Positions 26,179 to 34,121 of a stretch of 64,000 bases of DNA are shown in pieces. The first letter of the stretch is position 1; each line of letters starts with the position of its first letter. The stretch covers positions 1,364,001 to 1,428,000 of the forward strand of contig NC_004463.1 of assembly GCF_000011365.1 (NCBI RefSeq). Direction: 5' to 3'. A program made the translations under genes and the position numbers. The DNA comes from Bradyrhizobium diazoefficiens USDA 110. GTDB lineage: Bacteria; Pseudomonadota; Alphaproteobacteria; Rhizobiales; Xanthobacteraceae. The notes beneath the pieces were generated by a model. That model had not been told where the DNA came from and searched no databases. It saw only the letters and a list, made by a program, of their open reading frames with translations.

Positions 26179-26939
26179 CCATGATATCGCACATTCTAGC
26201 TGCAAACTCGCTGCTCACCGCTTTCGCGGCCGTCGGCATCCTGATGTGGGTCTCCGGAGCGATCTCGAAATACCTCACCTTCGGACGCATCCACGGCTCG
26301 GCGATCGCGATCATGCTGGGTCTCGTGCTGGCCTTTTTCGGAGGCCTCGCCACCGGCGGTGAAAAGGGCGTCGCCGACCTGCCGGCGCTGACCGGGATCG
26401 GTCTGATGGGCGGAGCCATGCTGCGCGACTTCGCCATCGTCGCCACCGCCTTCGAGGTCGATGTCGTTCATGCGCGCAAGGCCGGGGCGATCGGTGCGGT
26501 CGCGCTTGGGCTCGGAACTGTCGTCCCGTTCATTCTGGGCGTGTTCGTCGCCGCGGCATTCGGTTACACCGATGCCATCTCGATGACGACGATCGGCGCC
26601 GGCGCGGTGACCTACATCGTGGGGCCGGTCACGGGGGCGGCGATCGGCGCATCCTCGCCGGTTATTGCGCTCTCGATCGCGACCGGTGTATTCAAGGCAG
26701 TGATCGTCATGATCGGTACGCCCTTCGTGGCGAAGATGATCGGTCTGAACAATCCGCGCAGCGCAATGGTGTTTGGCGGCTTGATGGGAACGGTCAGCGG
26801 CGTGTCCGGAGGGCTGGCGGCGACGGACCGGCGTCTGGTGCCCTACGGTGCGCTGACGGCGACGTTCCACACCGGGCTCGGGTGTCTGGTCGCGCCCTCT
26901 GTTCTTTACTTCGCGGTGCGCGCGATCACGGGAGGCTGA
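26175..26939 (+). CDS. madM: Malonate transporter subunit MadM
   Basis: 254 residues from the ATG overlapping the madL stop. About eight hydrophobic helices, with conserved glycine-rich stretches (GGLATGGEKGVADLPALTG, VTYIVGPVTGAAIGASSP, GTVSGVSGGLAATDRRLV), match MadM, the larger transport subunit. The next gene, mdcY, starts immediately at the stop, so transporter and regulator are co-transcribed. Confidence 0.92.
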   Translation: MTMISHILAANSLLTAFAAVGILMWVSGAISKYLTFGRIHGSAIAIMLGLVLAFFGGLATGGEKGVADLPALTGIGLMGGAMLRDFAIVATAFEVDVVHARKAGAIGAVALGLGTVVPFILGVFVAAAFGYTDAISMTTIGAGAVTYIVGPVTGAAIGASSPVIALSIATGVFKAVIVMIGTPFVAKMIGLNNPRSAMVFGGLMGTVSGVSGGLAATDRRLVPYGALTATFHTGLGCLVAPSVLYFAVRAITGG

Positions 26940-27659
26940 ATGGCAGGATTGTTGAAAGTCGCAGCCGACGCCGAGGACGATGGCGGGCTGCTCTCCGATC
27001 GCATTCGCAACGCGCTCACCGACGAGATCGCCTCGGGTGCGCTCGTCGCCGGTTCCGCCCTGGAAGAGCAGCTGTTGGCCGATCGCTTCGGAGCCTCCCG
27101 CACGCCGGTGCGGGAGGCGCTTCGCCAGCTCGTGGTCAGCGGCCTGGTCGAAGTGCGGGGGCGGCGCGGCCTCGTCGTGGCGCGGATGACGCCCGAGCGC
27201 ATCATGGACATGTTCGAGACCAGTGCCGAGGTGGAGGCGATGTGCGTCAGGCTCGCGACCTATCGCATGACCCCGCTCGAGCGCAGCCATTTGATCGAGC
27301 TGCATGACGCCTCGCTGAAGATGGTCGAGGCCAATGACGTCGATACCTATGACGCGTTCAACCGGGAATTCCACGAATGCATCTACCGGGCAACGCACAA
27401 CTCGTTTCTGGCAGAGCAGGCGCAGGATGTCCGCTCGCGTCTCAGCGCTTTTCGCCGCACGCAATTGCGGCATGGCGATCGCATTCGCAAGTCCCGCGAC
27501 GAGCATGACGTCATCATGCAGGCGATCGCCGAAGGCGATGGCGAGACCGCATCGCGCAGGATGCGGGCGCATATGTTGAACGCGGCCGCGGCGCTTCGGC
27601 GCTACATCGATGATCGCCTCGGCGGACAGGCCGATGGGCCTGGACCTGACAACGCCTGA
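26940..27659 (+). CDS. mdcY: GntR-family regulator of malonate genes
   Basis: 239 residues. The N-terminal winged helix-turn-helix is clear (LEEQLLADRFGASRTPVREAL, residues ~40-60), followed by an all-helical FadR/FCD-type effector domain with the metal-site pattern D..FH..I (FNREFHECIYRATHN) and later DEHDVIMQAIAEGD. It begins at the base after the madM stop. It probably represses both mdc units in the absence of malonate or malonyl-CoA; the effector is inferred. Confidence 0.9.
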   Translation: MAGLLKVAADAEDDGGLLSDRIRNALTDEIASGALVAGSALEEQLLADRFGASRTPVREALRQLVVSGLVEVRGRRGLVVARMTPERIMDMFETSAEVEAMCVRLATYRMTPLERSHLIELHDASLKMVEANDVDTYDAFNREFHECIYRATHNSFLAEQAQDVRSRLSAFRRTQLRHGDRIRKSRDEHDVIMQAIAEGDGETASRRMRAHMLNAAAALRRYIDDRLGGQADGPGPDNA

Positions 27660-27883
27660 CGATTGCGGTTGTGCGCCGTTGTTGCAGCAAGCCAGGCAGA
27701 TCGGTGCGGGCGTGAGTTGCCAGCAGGGCGCGCGGCTTTTCCGTTTTGACGAGGCCGGTGTGTGCGACCAACCAGATCGTATTCCCTGCCGGGGCAACGT
27801 CCGGCATCATCAGACTGTCACCGCCCTGTCATCGGTGTTCCATTGATCGCTGCTCCTTTCGCCGCGCAGCGCAGAGGGTGGAC

Positions 27884-29203
27884 ATGCATCTGATCAAGAC
27901 AATTTCTTCCGACCGCCGGTCGATCCTGAAGGGCCTCGCGGCCGCAGTTGTCGCGCCGCTGGCGGCGCCGGCTCTTGCCGCCGAGAGCCTGCCGGCACAG
28001 CCGACTGGATCGGCGGCCGCAATCGCCACCGACAAGGCCTATTGGACGGCCGTGAAGGGGCTCTATGCCGTGACGCCCGATGTCGTCAATCTGGAGAACG
28101 GCTTCTGGGGCATCATGGCCGAGCCCGTGCGGCGCGAGTTCATCCGCCTGTCCGACATGGTCAACTATCAGAACACCTATTACGCGCGGCAGCGCGCGGG
28201 CGCGGATTTCGAGGCCGTGCGGGCCAAGGTGGCGGAGGCGGTTGGAGCTGCGCCCGAGGAAATCGCGCTCACCCGCGGCGCCACCGAAGCGCTGCAGCTG
28301 CTCATCGGCGGATACAACAAGCTGAAGCCCGGCGACAGCGTGCTCTACGCCGACCTCGACTACGATTCGATGCAATATGCCATGAACGCACTTGGGGCGC
28401 GCCGCGGCGTCGACGTGGTCAAGTTCGACGTGCCGGAGCCGGCCACCCGGCAGGCCGTGCTCGACGCCTATGCCCGCGCCCTCGAGGCGAATCCGAAGGC
28501 CAGGCTGCTCCTCCTCACCCATGTCAGCCATCGCACCGGCCTCGTCATGCCGGTTACCGAGATCGCCCGCATGGCCAAGGCGAAGGGCGTCGATGTCATC
28601 CTCGACGCCGCTCATTCCTGGGGACAGATGGACTTCAGGGTGGGCGAGCTCGAGGTCGATTTTGTCGGCTTCAACCTGCACAAATGGATCGGCGCGCCGG
28701 TCGGCGTCGGCTTCCTCTACATCAGGAAGGACCGCCTCGCCGACATCGACCGCGACCTCGGCGACGAGGATTTTCCGGCGACCGACATCCGCTCGCGCGT
28801 ACACACCGGCACGGTCAATTTCGCGACGGTGCTGACGGTGCCCGCGGCCGTCGAACTGCATCAGCAGATCGGCGCTGCGGCGAAACAGGCCCGCCTGCGC
28901 TACCTGCGCGACTACTGGGTCAGCCGCGTTCGCGGCTTCAAGGACATCGAGATCCTGACGCCGGATGAGGCTGGCCTCTATGGTGCGATCACGTCCTTCC
29001 GCCTCGCCGGCAAGACGAGCAAGGTCGACAACGACGCCACCGTGGCGAAGCTCAGGGACGCCTACAAGGTCCTGACGGTTCGCCGGGCGGGCGTCGCCAA
29101 GGGCCAATGCATCCGCGTGACGCCGGCGCTCTACACCGAGGAGGCCGACCTCGACCGGCTCGTCGAGGCGCTTGCCGCCATCACGGGTACGAAAGCCGGC
29201 TGA
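27884..29203 (+). CDS. Exported PLP-dependent class V aminotransferase-fold protein
   Basis: 439 residues from the ATG at 27884. The N-terminus SSDRRSILKGLAAAVVAPLAAPALA has a Tat-like twin arginine and hydrophobic run. The rest is an isopenicillin-N-epimerase/cysteine-desulfurase-like fold: LTRGATEALQLLI, the PLP acid and histidine in ILDAAHSWGQ (Asp241, His244) and the Schiff-base lysine in GFNLHKWIG (Lys267). Export after folding with cofactor via Tat makes sense for a periplasmic PLP enzyme. The reaction is unknown. It follows mdcY after a 224-base gap and is probably a separate unit. Confidence 0.85.
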   Translation: MHLIKTISSDRRSILKGLAAAVVAPLAAPALAAESLPAQPTGSAAAIATDKAYWTAVKGLYAVTPDVVNLENGFWGIMAEPVRREFIRLSDMVNYQNTYYARQRAGADFEAVRAKVAEAVGAAPEEIALTRGATEALQLLIGGYNKLKPGDSVLYADLDYDSMQYAMNALGARRGVDVVKFDVPEPATRQAVLDAYARALEANPKARLLLLTHVSHRTGLVMPVTEIARMAKAKGVDVILDAAHSWGQMDFRVGELEVDFVGFNLHKWIGAPVGVGFLYIRKDRLADIDRDLGDEDFPATDIRSRVHTGTVNFATVLTVPAAVELHQQIGAAAKQARLRYLRDYWVSRVRGFKDIEILTPDEAGLYGAITSFRLAGKTSKVDNDATVAKLRDAYKVLTVRRAGVAKGQCIRVTPALYTEEADLDRLVEALAAITGTKAG

Positions 29204-29337
29204 ACCCGCGAGGCGGAGTGCAATCGGCCAGCGCATCGACAATCATCACGTGATCGCCGGCACATATCATTCGAGCCGGTCAATCTAGCTTGTTGTCAGG
29301 TGGTTCGCAGTGAGCCACCAGGCAAAGGACAAGACTC

Positions 29338-29517
29338 ATGCGCAATTACATCCTTGTGGCTCTCGCAGCGATCGCATTGGCAAATGTGGTGACGCCCTCG
29401 AACGCGACGACCATCGTCCGCGACCATCGCGACCCGCCCGTCGTGCGCGACCACCGCAATCAGACCATCGTTCGCGACCACCGCAATCAACCGGAGGTCC
29501 GCGACCACCGCCACTAG
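29338..29517 (+). CDS. Small exported protein with VRDHR repeats
   Basis: 59 residues. A signal peptide (MRNYILVALAAIALANVVTP) is followed by four copies of VRDHR spaced 10-11 residues apart (TIVRDHRDP, VVRDHRNQ, TIVRDHRNQ, EVRDHRH), ending in His-stop. The alternation of Arg, Asp and His suggests metal or polyanion binding; no family is known to me. AAAGGA upstream provides a ribosome site. Confidence 0.75.
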   Translation: MRNYILVALAAIALANVVTPSNATTIVRDHRDPPVVRDHRNQTIVRDHRNQPEVRDHRH

Positions 29518-29735
29518 ACGTCCTCGCGACGGAGCCGAACCCAATCGGTTCGGCTCCGCTTCGCGGTTCAAGCCATTGAGACCGCGCTTCGTATTTTCCT
29601 CCGCGAACTCCCTTGAAGCCCACCGATCGTCTGCGTGTGGCGCGGATGTCCATTCGCGATTGTGAGGCTTGAGCACGAGCCACGTTGCCGTCTCCGTGCT
29701 ATTGCTGCTCCCCGCAACTTCCCGCGAGGACACTC

Positions 29736-30404
29736 ATGCTTCCCCTTCCCGCCGACATCTTCACCGAGCCCGAGAACGTCTCGCCCGACGGTCTCGCCAA
29801 TCTCGGCCCGCTGCGCCGTCTCGCAGGCAGTTGGCAGGCCGACAAGGGGATCGACGTCAACCCGAAGGCCGAAGGACCGGAGCGGCGGACCTTCATCGAG
29901 CGCATTCGGATGGACCCGATCGATCCGCAGGCCAACGGCCCGCAGCTGTTCTACGGCCTGCGTTATCACATCCACATCAACACGCCCGAGGAGGACATCA
30001 CCTTCCACGACCAGGTGGGCTACTGGCTGTGGGAGCCCGCGACCGGGCTGATCATGCAGACGCTGGCGATCCCGCGCGGGCAGGTGCTGCTCGCCTCGGG
30101 CAAGGCCGGACCTGATGACAGGAAAATTTCGGTCACGGCGAAGCGCGGCGACACCGCTTACGGGATCTGCTCGACCGACTTCCTGGAACAGGCCTTCCGC
30201 ACCGACGCTTACCGCTGCGACATCACCTTCAACGACGACGGAAGCTGGACCTACCTGATCCAGACCGAGTTGTTCGTCCGCGGCGCGCCGTTCAATCATC
30301 ACGACACCAACACGCTCCAGCTCGTCGCGCCGCCAAAGCTCAATCCGCTCGCGGTGATCGTCAACGATCGCGCCAAGAGCGGCGGCAGCGGAACGGCGGG
30401 TTGA
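29736..30404 (+). CDS. Nitrobindin-like haem-binding beta-barrel protein
   Basis: 222 residues from the ATG after GCGAGGA. The segment LGPLRRLAGSWQADKGID is a variant of the G-x-W-x-G-x-G start of FABP-like nitrobindin domains. Later strands (ITFHDQVGYWLWEPATGLIM and the region to the C-terminus) fit a ten-stranded barrel. Family members bind haem or lipids; the usual glycine positions of nitrobindin are altered here (GSWQADKG), so haem binding is uncertain. It starts 20 bases before the RibD-like gene and may share its transcript. Confidence 0.75.
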   Translation: MLPLPADIFTEPENVSPDGLANLGPLRRLAGSWQADKGIDVNPKAEGPERRTFIERIRMDPIDPQANGPQLFYGLRYHIHINTPEEDITFHDQVGYWLWEPATGLIMQTLAIPRGQVLLASGKAGPDDRKISVTAKRGDTAYGICSTDFLEQAFRTDAYRCDITFNDDGSWTYLIQTELFVRGAPFNHHDTNTLQLVAPPKLNPLAVIVNDRAKSGGSGTAG

Positions 30405-30423
30405 GCGCGGTCCGGAGATTTGC

Positions 30424-31134
30424 ATGAAGCCCTACGTCATCTGTCTGATGCATTCCAGCCTGGACGGCCGCACGCACCCCAGCCGTTGGCGTCCGAAGGG
30501 CGCGGGCACGGACTGGTTCGAGAAGATCCATGACGAGCTCGGCGGCGATGCCTGGGTGATCGGCCGCGTCACCGGCTCGGAGTTCGCCAAGGGCAAGCCC
30601 TATCCCGCCGGAACGGCCGGGACGTTTCCGCGGGAGCCGTGGTTTGCGCGGCGTGATGCAAAAACCTACGGCGTCGTGCTCGACGCGCAGGGCAAGATCG
30701 GCTGGGGCCGCTCCGATATCGGCGGCGATCCGATCGTCGTGGTGCTGACCGAGGGCGTGCCGGATTCGCATCTTGCAGGCCTGCGCGGCGAGGGCGTGTC
30801 CTATATCTTCGCCGGCAAGTCCGAGATCGACCTGGCGCTGGCGCTCGACATCCTCAATCACGAGTTGGGGGTGAAGCGGCTGCTGGTGGAGGGCGGCGGC
30901 GTCGCCAATGGCGCGTTCCTGCGCGCCGGTCTCATCGACGAATTCAATCTCATCCTCAGCCCCGCGGTGGATGGCGCAAGCGGCGCGCCCTTCGTGTTCT
31001 CTTCGACGGAAGCCGACAGCGACAAGCGCGCGCCCCTCGCCGCGATGACGCTGGAGGGGGTGCGGGAGCTCGGCAGCGGTGTCCTGCTGCTGCGCTACCT
31101 GATCAAGAACGATCCGCAGGCCGTGGGTAAGTAA
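30424..31134 (+). CDS. RibD C-terminal / dihydrofolate-reductase-fold protein
   Basis: 236 residues. KPYVICLMHSSLDGRTHPSRW is the family's first strand and loop; AWVIGRVTGSEF and the glycine-rich nucleotide site KRLLVEGGGVANGAFL near 160 match RibD-type NADPH reductases. It lacks the N-terminal deaminase domain of riboflavin RibD, so a stand-alone reductase of unknown substrate is likely. Ten bases separate it from the amine oxidase gene, indicating a shared transcript. Confidence 0.88.
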   Translation: MKPYVICLMHSSLDGRTHPSRWRPKGAGTDWFEKIHDELGGDAWVIGRVTGSEFAKGKPYPAGTAGTFPREPWFARRDAKTYGVVLDAQGKIGWGRSDIGGDPIVVVLTEGVPDSHLAGLRGEGVSYIFAGKSEIDLALALDILNHELGVKRLLVEGGGVANGAFLRAGLIDEFNLILSPAVDGASGAPFVFSSTEADSDKRAPLAAMTLEGVRELGSGVLLLRYLIKNDPQAVGK

Positions 31135-31144
31135 AAGCACCGGC

Positions 31145-32416
31145 ATGTCGGACAAACCACAGCATATCGTCATCGTCGGTGCCGGCGCGGCTGGCCTGAT
31201 GGCGGGGCGCGAGCTCGCGCGCGCGGGCAAGAAGGTGACGGTCCTGGAAGCACGCGACCGCTGCGGCGGGCGCATCCACCCGCTGCCGGCGGCGGAGTTC
31301 GGCTACCCCGCCGATGGCGGCGCCGAATTCGTCCATGGCGATGCCCCGGTGACACGCGCCCTGCTGCGCGAGGCGGGGCTGTCCCTTCAGGAGATCGAAG
31401 GCACGCTATGGAGATTTGACGGTGCACATTTCTCGCGTGAGGATCGCCATGATCCGCACGAGGCGGAGCTGCATGCCGTGCTCGGGAATTTGAAGGACGA
31501 CCTCACCGTCGCCGATTTCCTGCGCCGTCATTTTGCCGGACCAGAGTATGACGGGCTGCGCTATTCGATCGAGCGGATGGTCGAGGGCTACGATGCCGCA
31601 GATCCCGAGCGCGCCTCCACGCTGGCGCTGCGCGAGGAATGGATGGACGGCGGGCTCCACACGCAGGCGCGCATCAATGGCGGCTATGGCGCGCTGATCG
31701 ATTTTCTCGCCGCCGAGTGCCGCAGGCATGGCGCGGCGGTCCGCCTCGGCTGCGTGGTGTCGGCGATCGAGGACGAGGGCGGCGCGGTGGTCGTTCGCGG
31801 TGCCGGCGGCGAGGTGCATCGCTGCGACCGCGTGATCCTCACGGTGCCGCTGCCGCTGCTGCGCGAGATCGCGCTTCCGGCGAGCGTGCGCGCGAAGGCG
31901 GCGGCTGCCGACGACATCGGCTTCGGCAACGTCGTCAAGATTCTGCTGCGGTTTGCGCGGCCATGGTGGCGCGAGCGAAACCCGGATCTTGCGGATATGA
32001 CCTTCCTGCTGTCGGACCGGACCATCCCGGTGTGGTGGACGCGCCATCCGGAGCAGCATCCCGTGCTCACCGGCTGGTTCGGCGGCCCGCGGACGGCGGA
32101 GCTGCAAGACCTCGATCCGCAGGCGTTGATCGAGGCCGGGCTTGGTTCGCTCGCCACCATCTTCGGCCTGTCGCGCGAAGACGTCGCGCGCGACCTCGTC
32201 GCGGCTGCGGCGACCAATTGGGGGCAGGATCCGTTCGCCCGCGGCGCCTATTCCTGGGCCACGCCGCGCACGCGCGCGGCGCAAGCCATGCTCGCGCGCG
32301 CCGACGGAGCGGTGCTGTTCTCCGGCGAAGCGCTGTATCGCGGCCGCGACATGGGCACGGTCGAGGCGGCGCTGGCGAGCGGGCTGGAGACGGCGGGGAT
32401 GATCTTGCGGGGATGA
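31145..32416 (+). CDS. FAD-dependent amine oxidase / flavin monooxygenase-like protein
   Basis: 423 residues. The FAD Rossmann motif IVGAGAAGLMAGRELARAG, followed by VTVLEARDRCGGRI, is at the N-terminus. The C-terminal FAD site LFSGEALYRGRDMGTVEAAL includes the G-x-x-x-x-x-x-x-x-T-V-E-A ending of monoamine-oxidase-fold enzymes. Probably cytosolic: no signal peptide. It could oxidise amines, polyamines or other substrates. A bidirectional terminator follows directly after the stop. Confidence 0.88.
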   Translation: MSDKPQHIVIVGAGAAGLMAGRELARAGKKVTVLEARDRCGGRIHPLPAAEFGYPADGGAEFVHGDAPVTRALLREAGLSLQEIEGTLWRFDGAHFSREDRHDPHEAELHAVLGNLKDDLTVADFLRRHFAGPEYDGLRYSIERMVEGYDAADPERASTLALREEWMDGGLHTQARINGGYGALIDFLAAECRRHGAAVRLGCVVSAIEDEGGAVVVRGAGGEVHRCDRVILTVPLPLLREIALPASVRAKAAAADDIGFGNVVKILLRFARPWWRERNPDLADMTFLLSDRTIPVWWTRHPEQHPVLTGWFGGPRTAELQDLDPQALIEAGLGSLATIFGLSREDVARDLVAAAATNWGQDPFARGAYSWATPRTRAAQAMLARADGAVLFSGEALYRGRDMGTVEAALASGLETAGMILRG

Positions 32417-32444
32417 AAAAAGGCCCGCGTGGTCGCGGGCCTTT
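32416..32444. terminator. Factor-independent terminator, probably bidirectional
   Basis: A nine-base stem AGGCCCGCG / CGCGGGCCT with a TGGT loop, preceded by a run of A and followed by TTTC. It lies between the stop of the amine oxidase gene and the convergent His-rich gene and can serve both strands. Confidence 0.85.
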
Positions 32445-32465
32445 CGTTCGCAGGCGACCGCCGGT

Positions 32466-32786
32466 TTACCAGCGGTTGCCGCCGAAGCTGAAGGTCACGC
32501 CCGGACCGCCGCCACCGTAATATCCGTACGGTCCGCCGCCGTAGTAACCGTGGTGCCGCGGGTAATAGCCGTAGCTCCGGTAGTGCGGACGATAGTAGCC
32601 ATGGTGGTGATGGCGCCATTGATGATGGCGATAGCCATGATGGTGGTGCCTGTGCTGCGCGCTGATGTCGGTCGGCTGGCCTCCCCGCGCGCTTTGCTTC
32701 GCGCTTGTGGTGTTGGCCGCGTTCGCCGCCGATCCGCCGGCAAGCGCCGCGGCACCGACGGCCATCGCGACAATGAGATACTTCAT
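32466..32786 (-). CDS. Secreted His/Tyr/Gly-rich small protein
   Basis: 106 residues from the ATG giving MKYLIVAMAVGAAALAGG, a signal peptide ending ANAA. The mature part is dominated by histidine, tyrosine, arginine and glycine (RHHHHGYRHHQWRHHHH, then GGGPYGYYGGGGPG) and ends FSFGGNRW. Such low-complexity proteins are common in Rhizobiales and may bind metals; function unknown. The 12 extra residues of the longer frame are excluded. Confidence 0.75.
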   Translation of the reverse strand: MKYLIVAMAVGAAALAGGSAANAANTTSAKQSARGGQPTDISAQHRHHHHGYRHHQWRHHHHGYYRPHYRSYGYYPRHHGYYGGGPYGYYGGGGPGVTFSFGGNRW

Positions 32787-32950
32787 GTCATCACTCCAGT
32801 TGAATGTCGTGTGACAACACATGGGCGCTGGTTGCGTTCCGGCTAGTGCGGGCGTCGAAACGACGCAGCACGTGCTGTCCGATTCGGCGCGGATGATCGC
32901 GCGGCGTGAGATTTATTGTCGCATCGCCGGCATTGATCGCACTGCTGCCA

Positions 32951-33520
32951 TCACTTCGCCGCGAATGATGCGATCACCTCGCCCGCGGTGACGATGCGCG
33001 CGAACTCGCCGTTGAGATTCGACAGCGTCATCGCATGGATCTCCTCGGCGGAATGTGCGTCGCCATCGGGTCCGATCCGGTCGAAGGTCCAGGTGGCATC
33101 GCGCACGAGCCGCGTGTCGAAGCCGAGATTGCCGGCCATCCGCGTCGTCGTCTCCACGCAATGGTTGGTGGTGGCGCCGCAAATGACGAGCGTAGTGATG
33201 CCGCTTGCGCGCAGGCGCGTCTCGAGGTCCGTGCCGATGAAGGCGCTGTTGACGCGCTTGACGATCACAGGCTCGCCATCCTGTTCGCGCGCCTCGTCCT
33301 TGACGGCGTAGCCGGAGCGCGATGGCAGAAACGACGAATTTGGCTTCGTGCCCTCGTGGCGGATATGAAAGATCGGCGCACCGTTTGCCCGGAACGCCGC
33401 GAGCAGATCGACGATGCGGGCCACCGCGTCCGGATTGTTGCGGCGCTTGCCCGCCGCCTCCCATTCGTCGAACGCGCGCTGGACGTCGATGACGATGAGG
33501 GCGGGGAGGGGGTGCGGCAT
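32951..33520 (-). CDS. Isochorismatase-family cysteine hydrolase
   Basis: 189 residues. The catalytic triad is visible: Asp in LIVIDVQRAF (Asp12), Lys in EPVIVKRVNSAF and Cys in CGATTNHCVETT with the preceding cis-peptide VICGA. The family includes isochorismatases, nicotinamidases and carbamoylases, and the substrate cannot be decided. No signal peptide; cytoplasmic. Confidence 0.9.
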   Translation of the reverse strand: MPHPLPALIVIDVQRAFDEWEAAGKRRNNPDAVARIVDLLAAFRANGAPIFHIRHEGTKPNSSFLPSRSGYAVKDEAREQDGEPVIVKRVNSAFIGTDLETRLRASGITTLVICGATTNHCVETTTRMAGNLGFDTRLVRDATWTFDRIGPDGDAHSAEEIHAMTLSNLNGEFARIVTAGEVIASFAAK

Positions 33521-33618
33521 GATCGGACCTTTCGGACGGCTTGTCGGGCCGAATATGCGAGGCGATCGGGGAAGCGCAATGCCAATCTTCCCTCGTTTCG
33601 CGACGTCATTGCAGGTCC

Positions 33619-33653
33619 GTGGCCGGGATTGCGCTGCGCTCCATCCGGGCTAC
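33619..33653. repeat. Interspersed palindrome, family E (CCGGGATTGCGCTGCGC)
   Basis: GGCCGGGATTGCGCTGCGCT followed by CCATCCGGGCTAC, an imperfect hairpin with a close relative at 52193-52227. It lies between the isochorismatase-like gene and the DUF3088 gene. Confidence 0.7.
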
Positions 33654-33663
33654 GTCGACGTTC

Positions 33664-34011
33664 CTACGGATGCGGATCGGGAAAGCCGTGGCGTTCGGAG
33701 AGCGCGGCGAGGATTGCGTCCTTGTCGGCGACGAAGGCGCGGCCGCGGTGGCTGCCGGTCTGGTGCCGCGATGTCGCGCCGTCTGCCAGCACGAGCAGCG
33801 GCAGCGACTGGTTCTCCTCCCCGACCAGCGCGATCACGGCCTGCCGCGGCTGCGGCCACGCGATGCGCTCGACGTCGAGCTTTTCGGCGAGCGCCGGAAA
33901 CGAAGCGAGCACGCCCTCCATCAGCGCGCAATGCCAGCAATAGAAGCGCCGGCCCGGATAGGCCGGGTCCTCGAACCCCGGGCGCAGCAGAAACAGCAGG
34001 TCGCGCGTCAT
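33664..34011 (-). CDS. DUF3088-family protein
   Basis: 115 residues. RDLLFLLRPGFEDPAYPGRR followed by FYCWHCALMEGVL matches the DUF3088 signature. The CWHC pair recalls a thioredoxin-type redox or metal site, and the fold may be thioredoxin-like. Function unknown. It is divergent from the acyl-CoA synthetase gene at 34122. Confidence 0.85.
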   Translation of the reverse strand: MTRDLLFLLRPGFEDPAYPGRRFYCWHCALMEGVLASFPALAEKLDVERIAWPQPRQAVIALVGEENQSLPLLVLADGATSRHQTGSHRGRAFVADKDAILAALSERHGFPDPHP

Positions 34012-34121
34012 GGATCGCTCCGAAGCATGGCCGCCTTGCTGAGGATCAAGGCGGCGAGGGCTGGCCGGCCTAGTGTCGAGCCCCCAGATTCATGGGAATC
34101 GAGGCTGAAGGAAAGGACGCC

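Noticed and set aside
26196..27797. A 533-codon minus-strand frame
   Set aside because: Lies over madM and mdcY, which have strong family matches; the shadow is arginine/histidine-rich.
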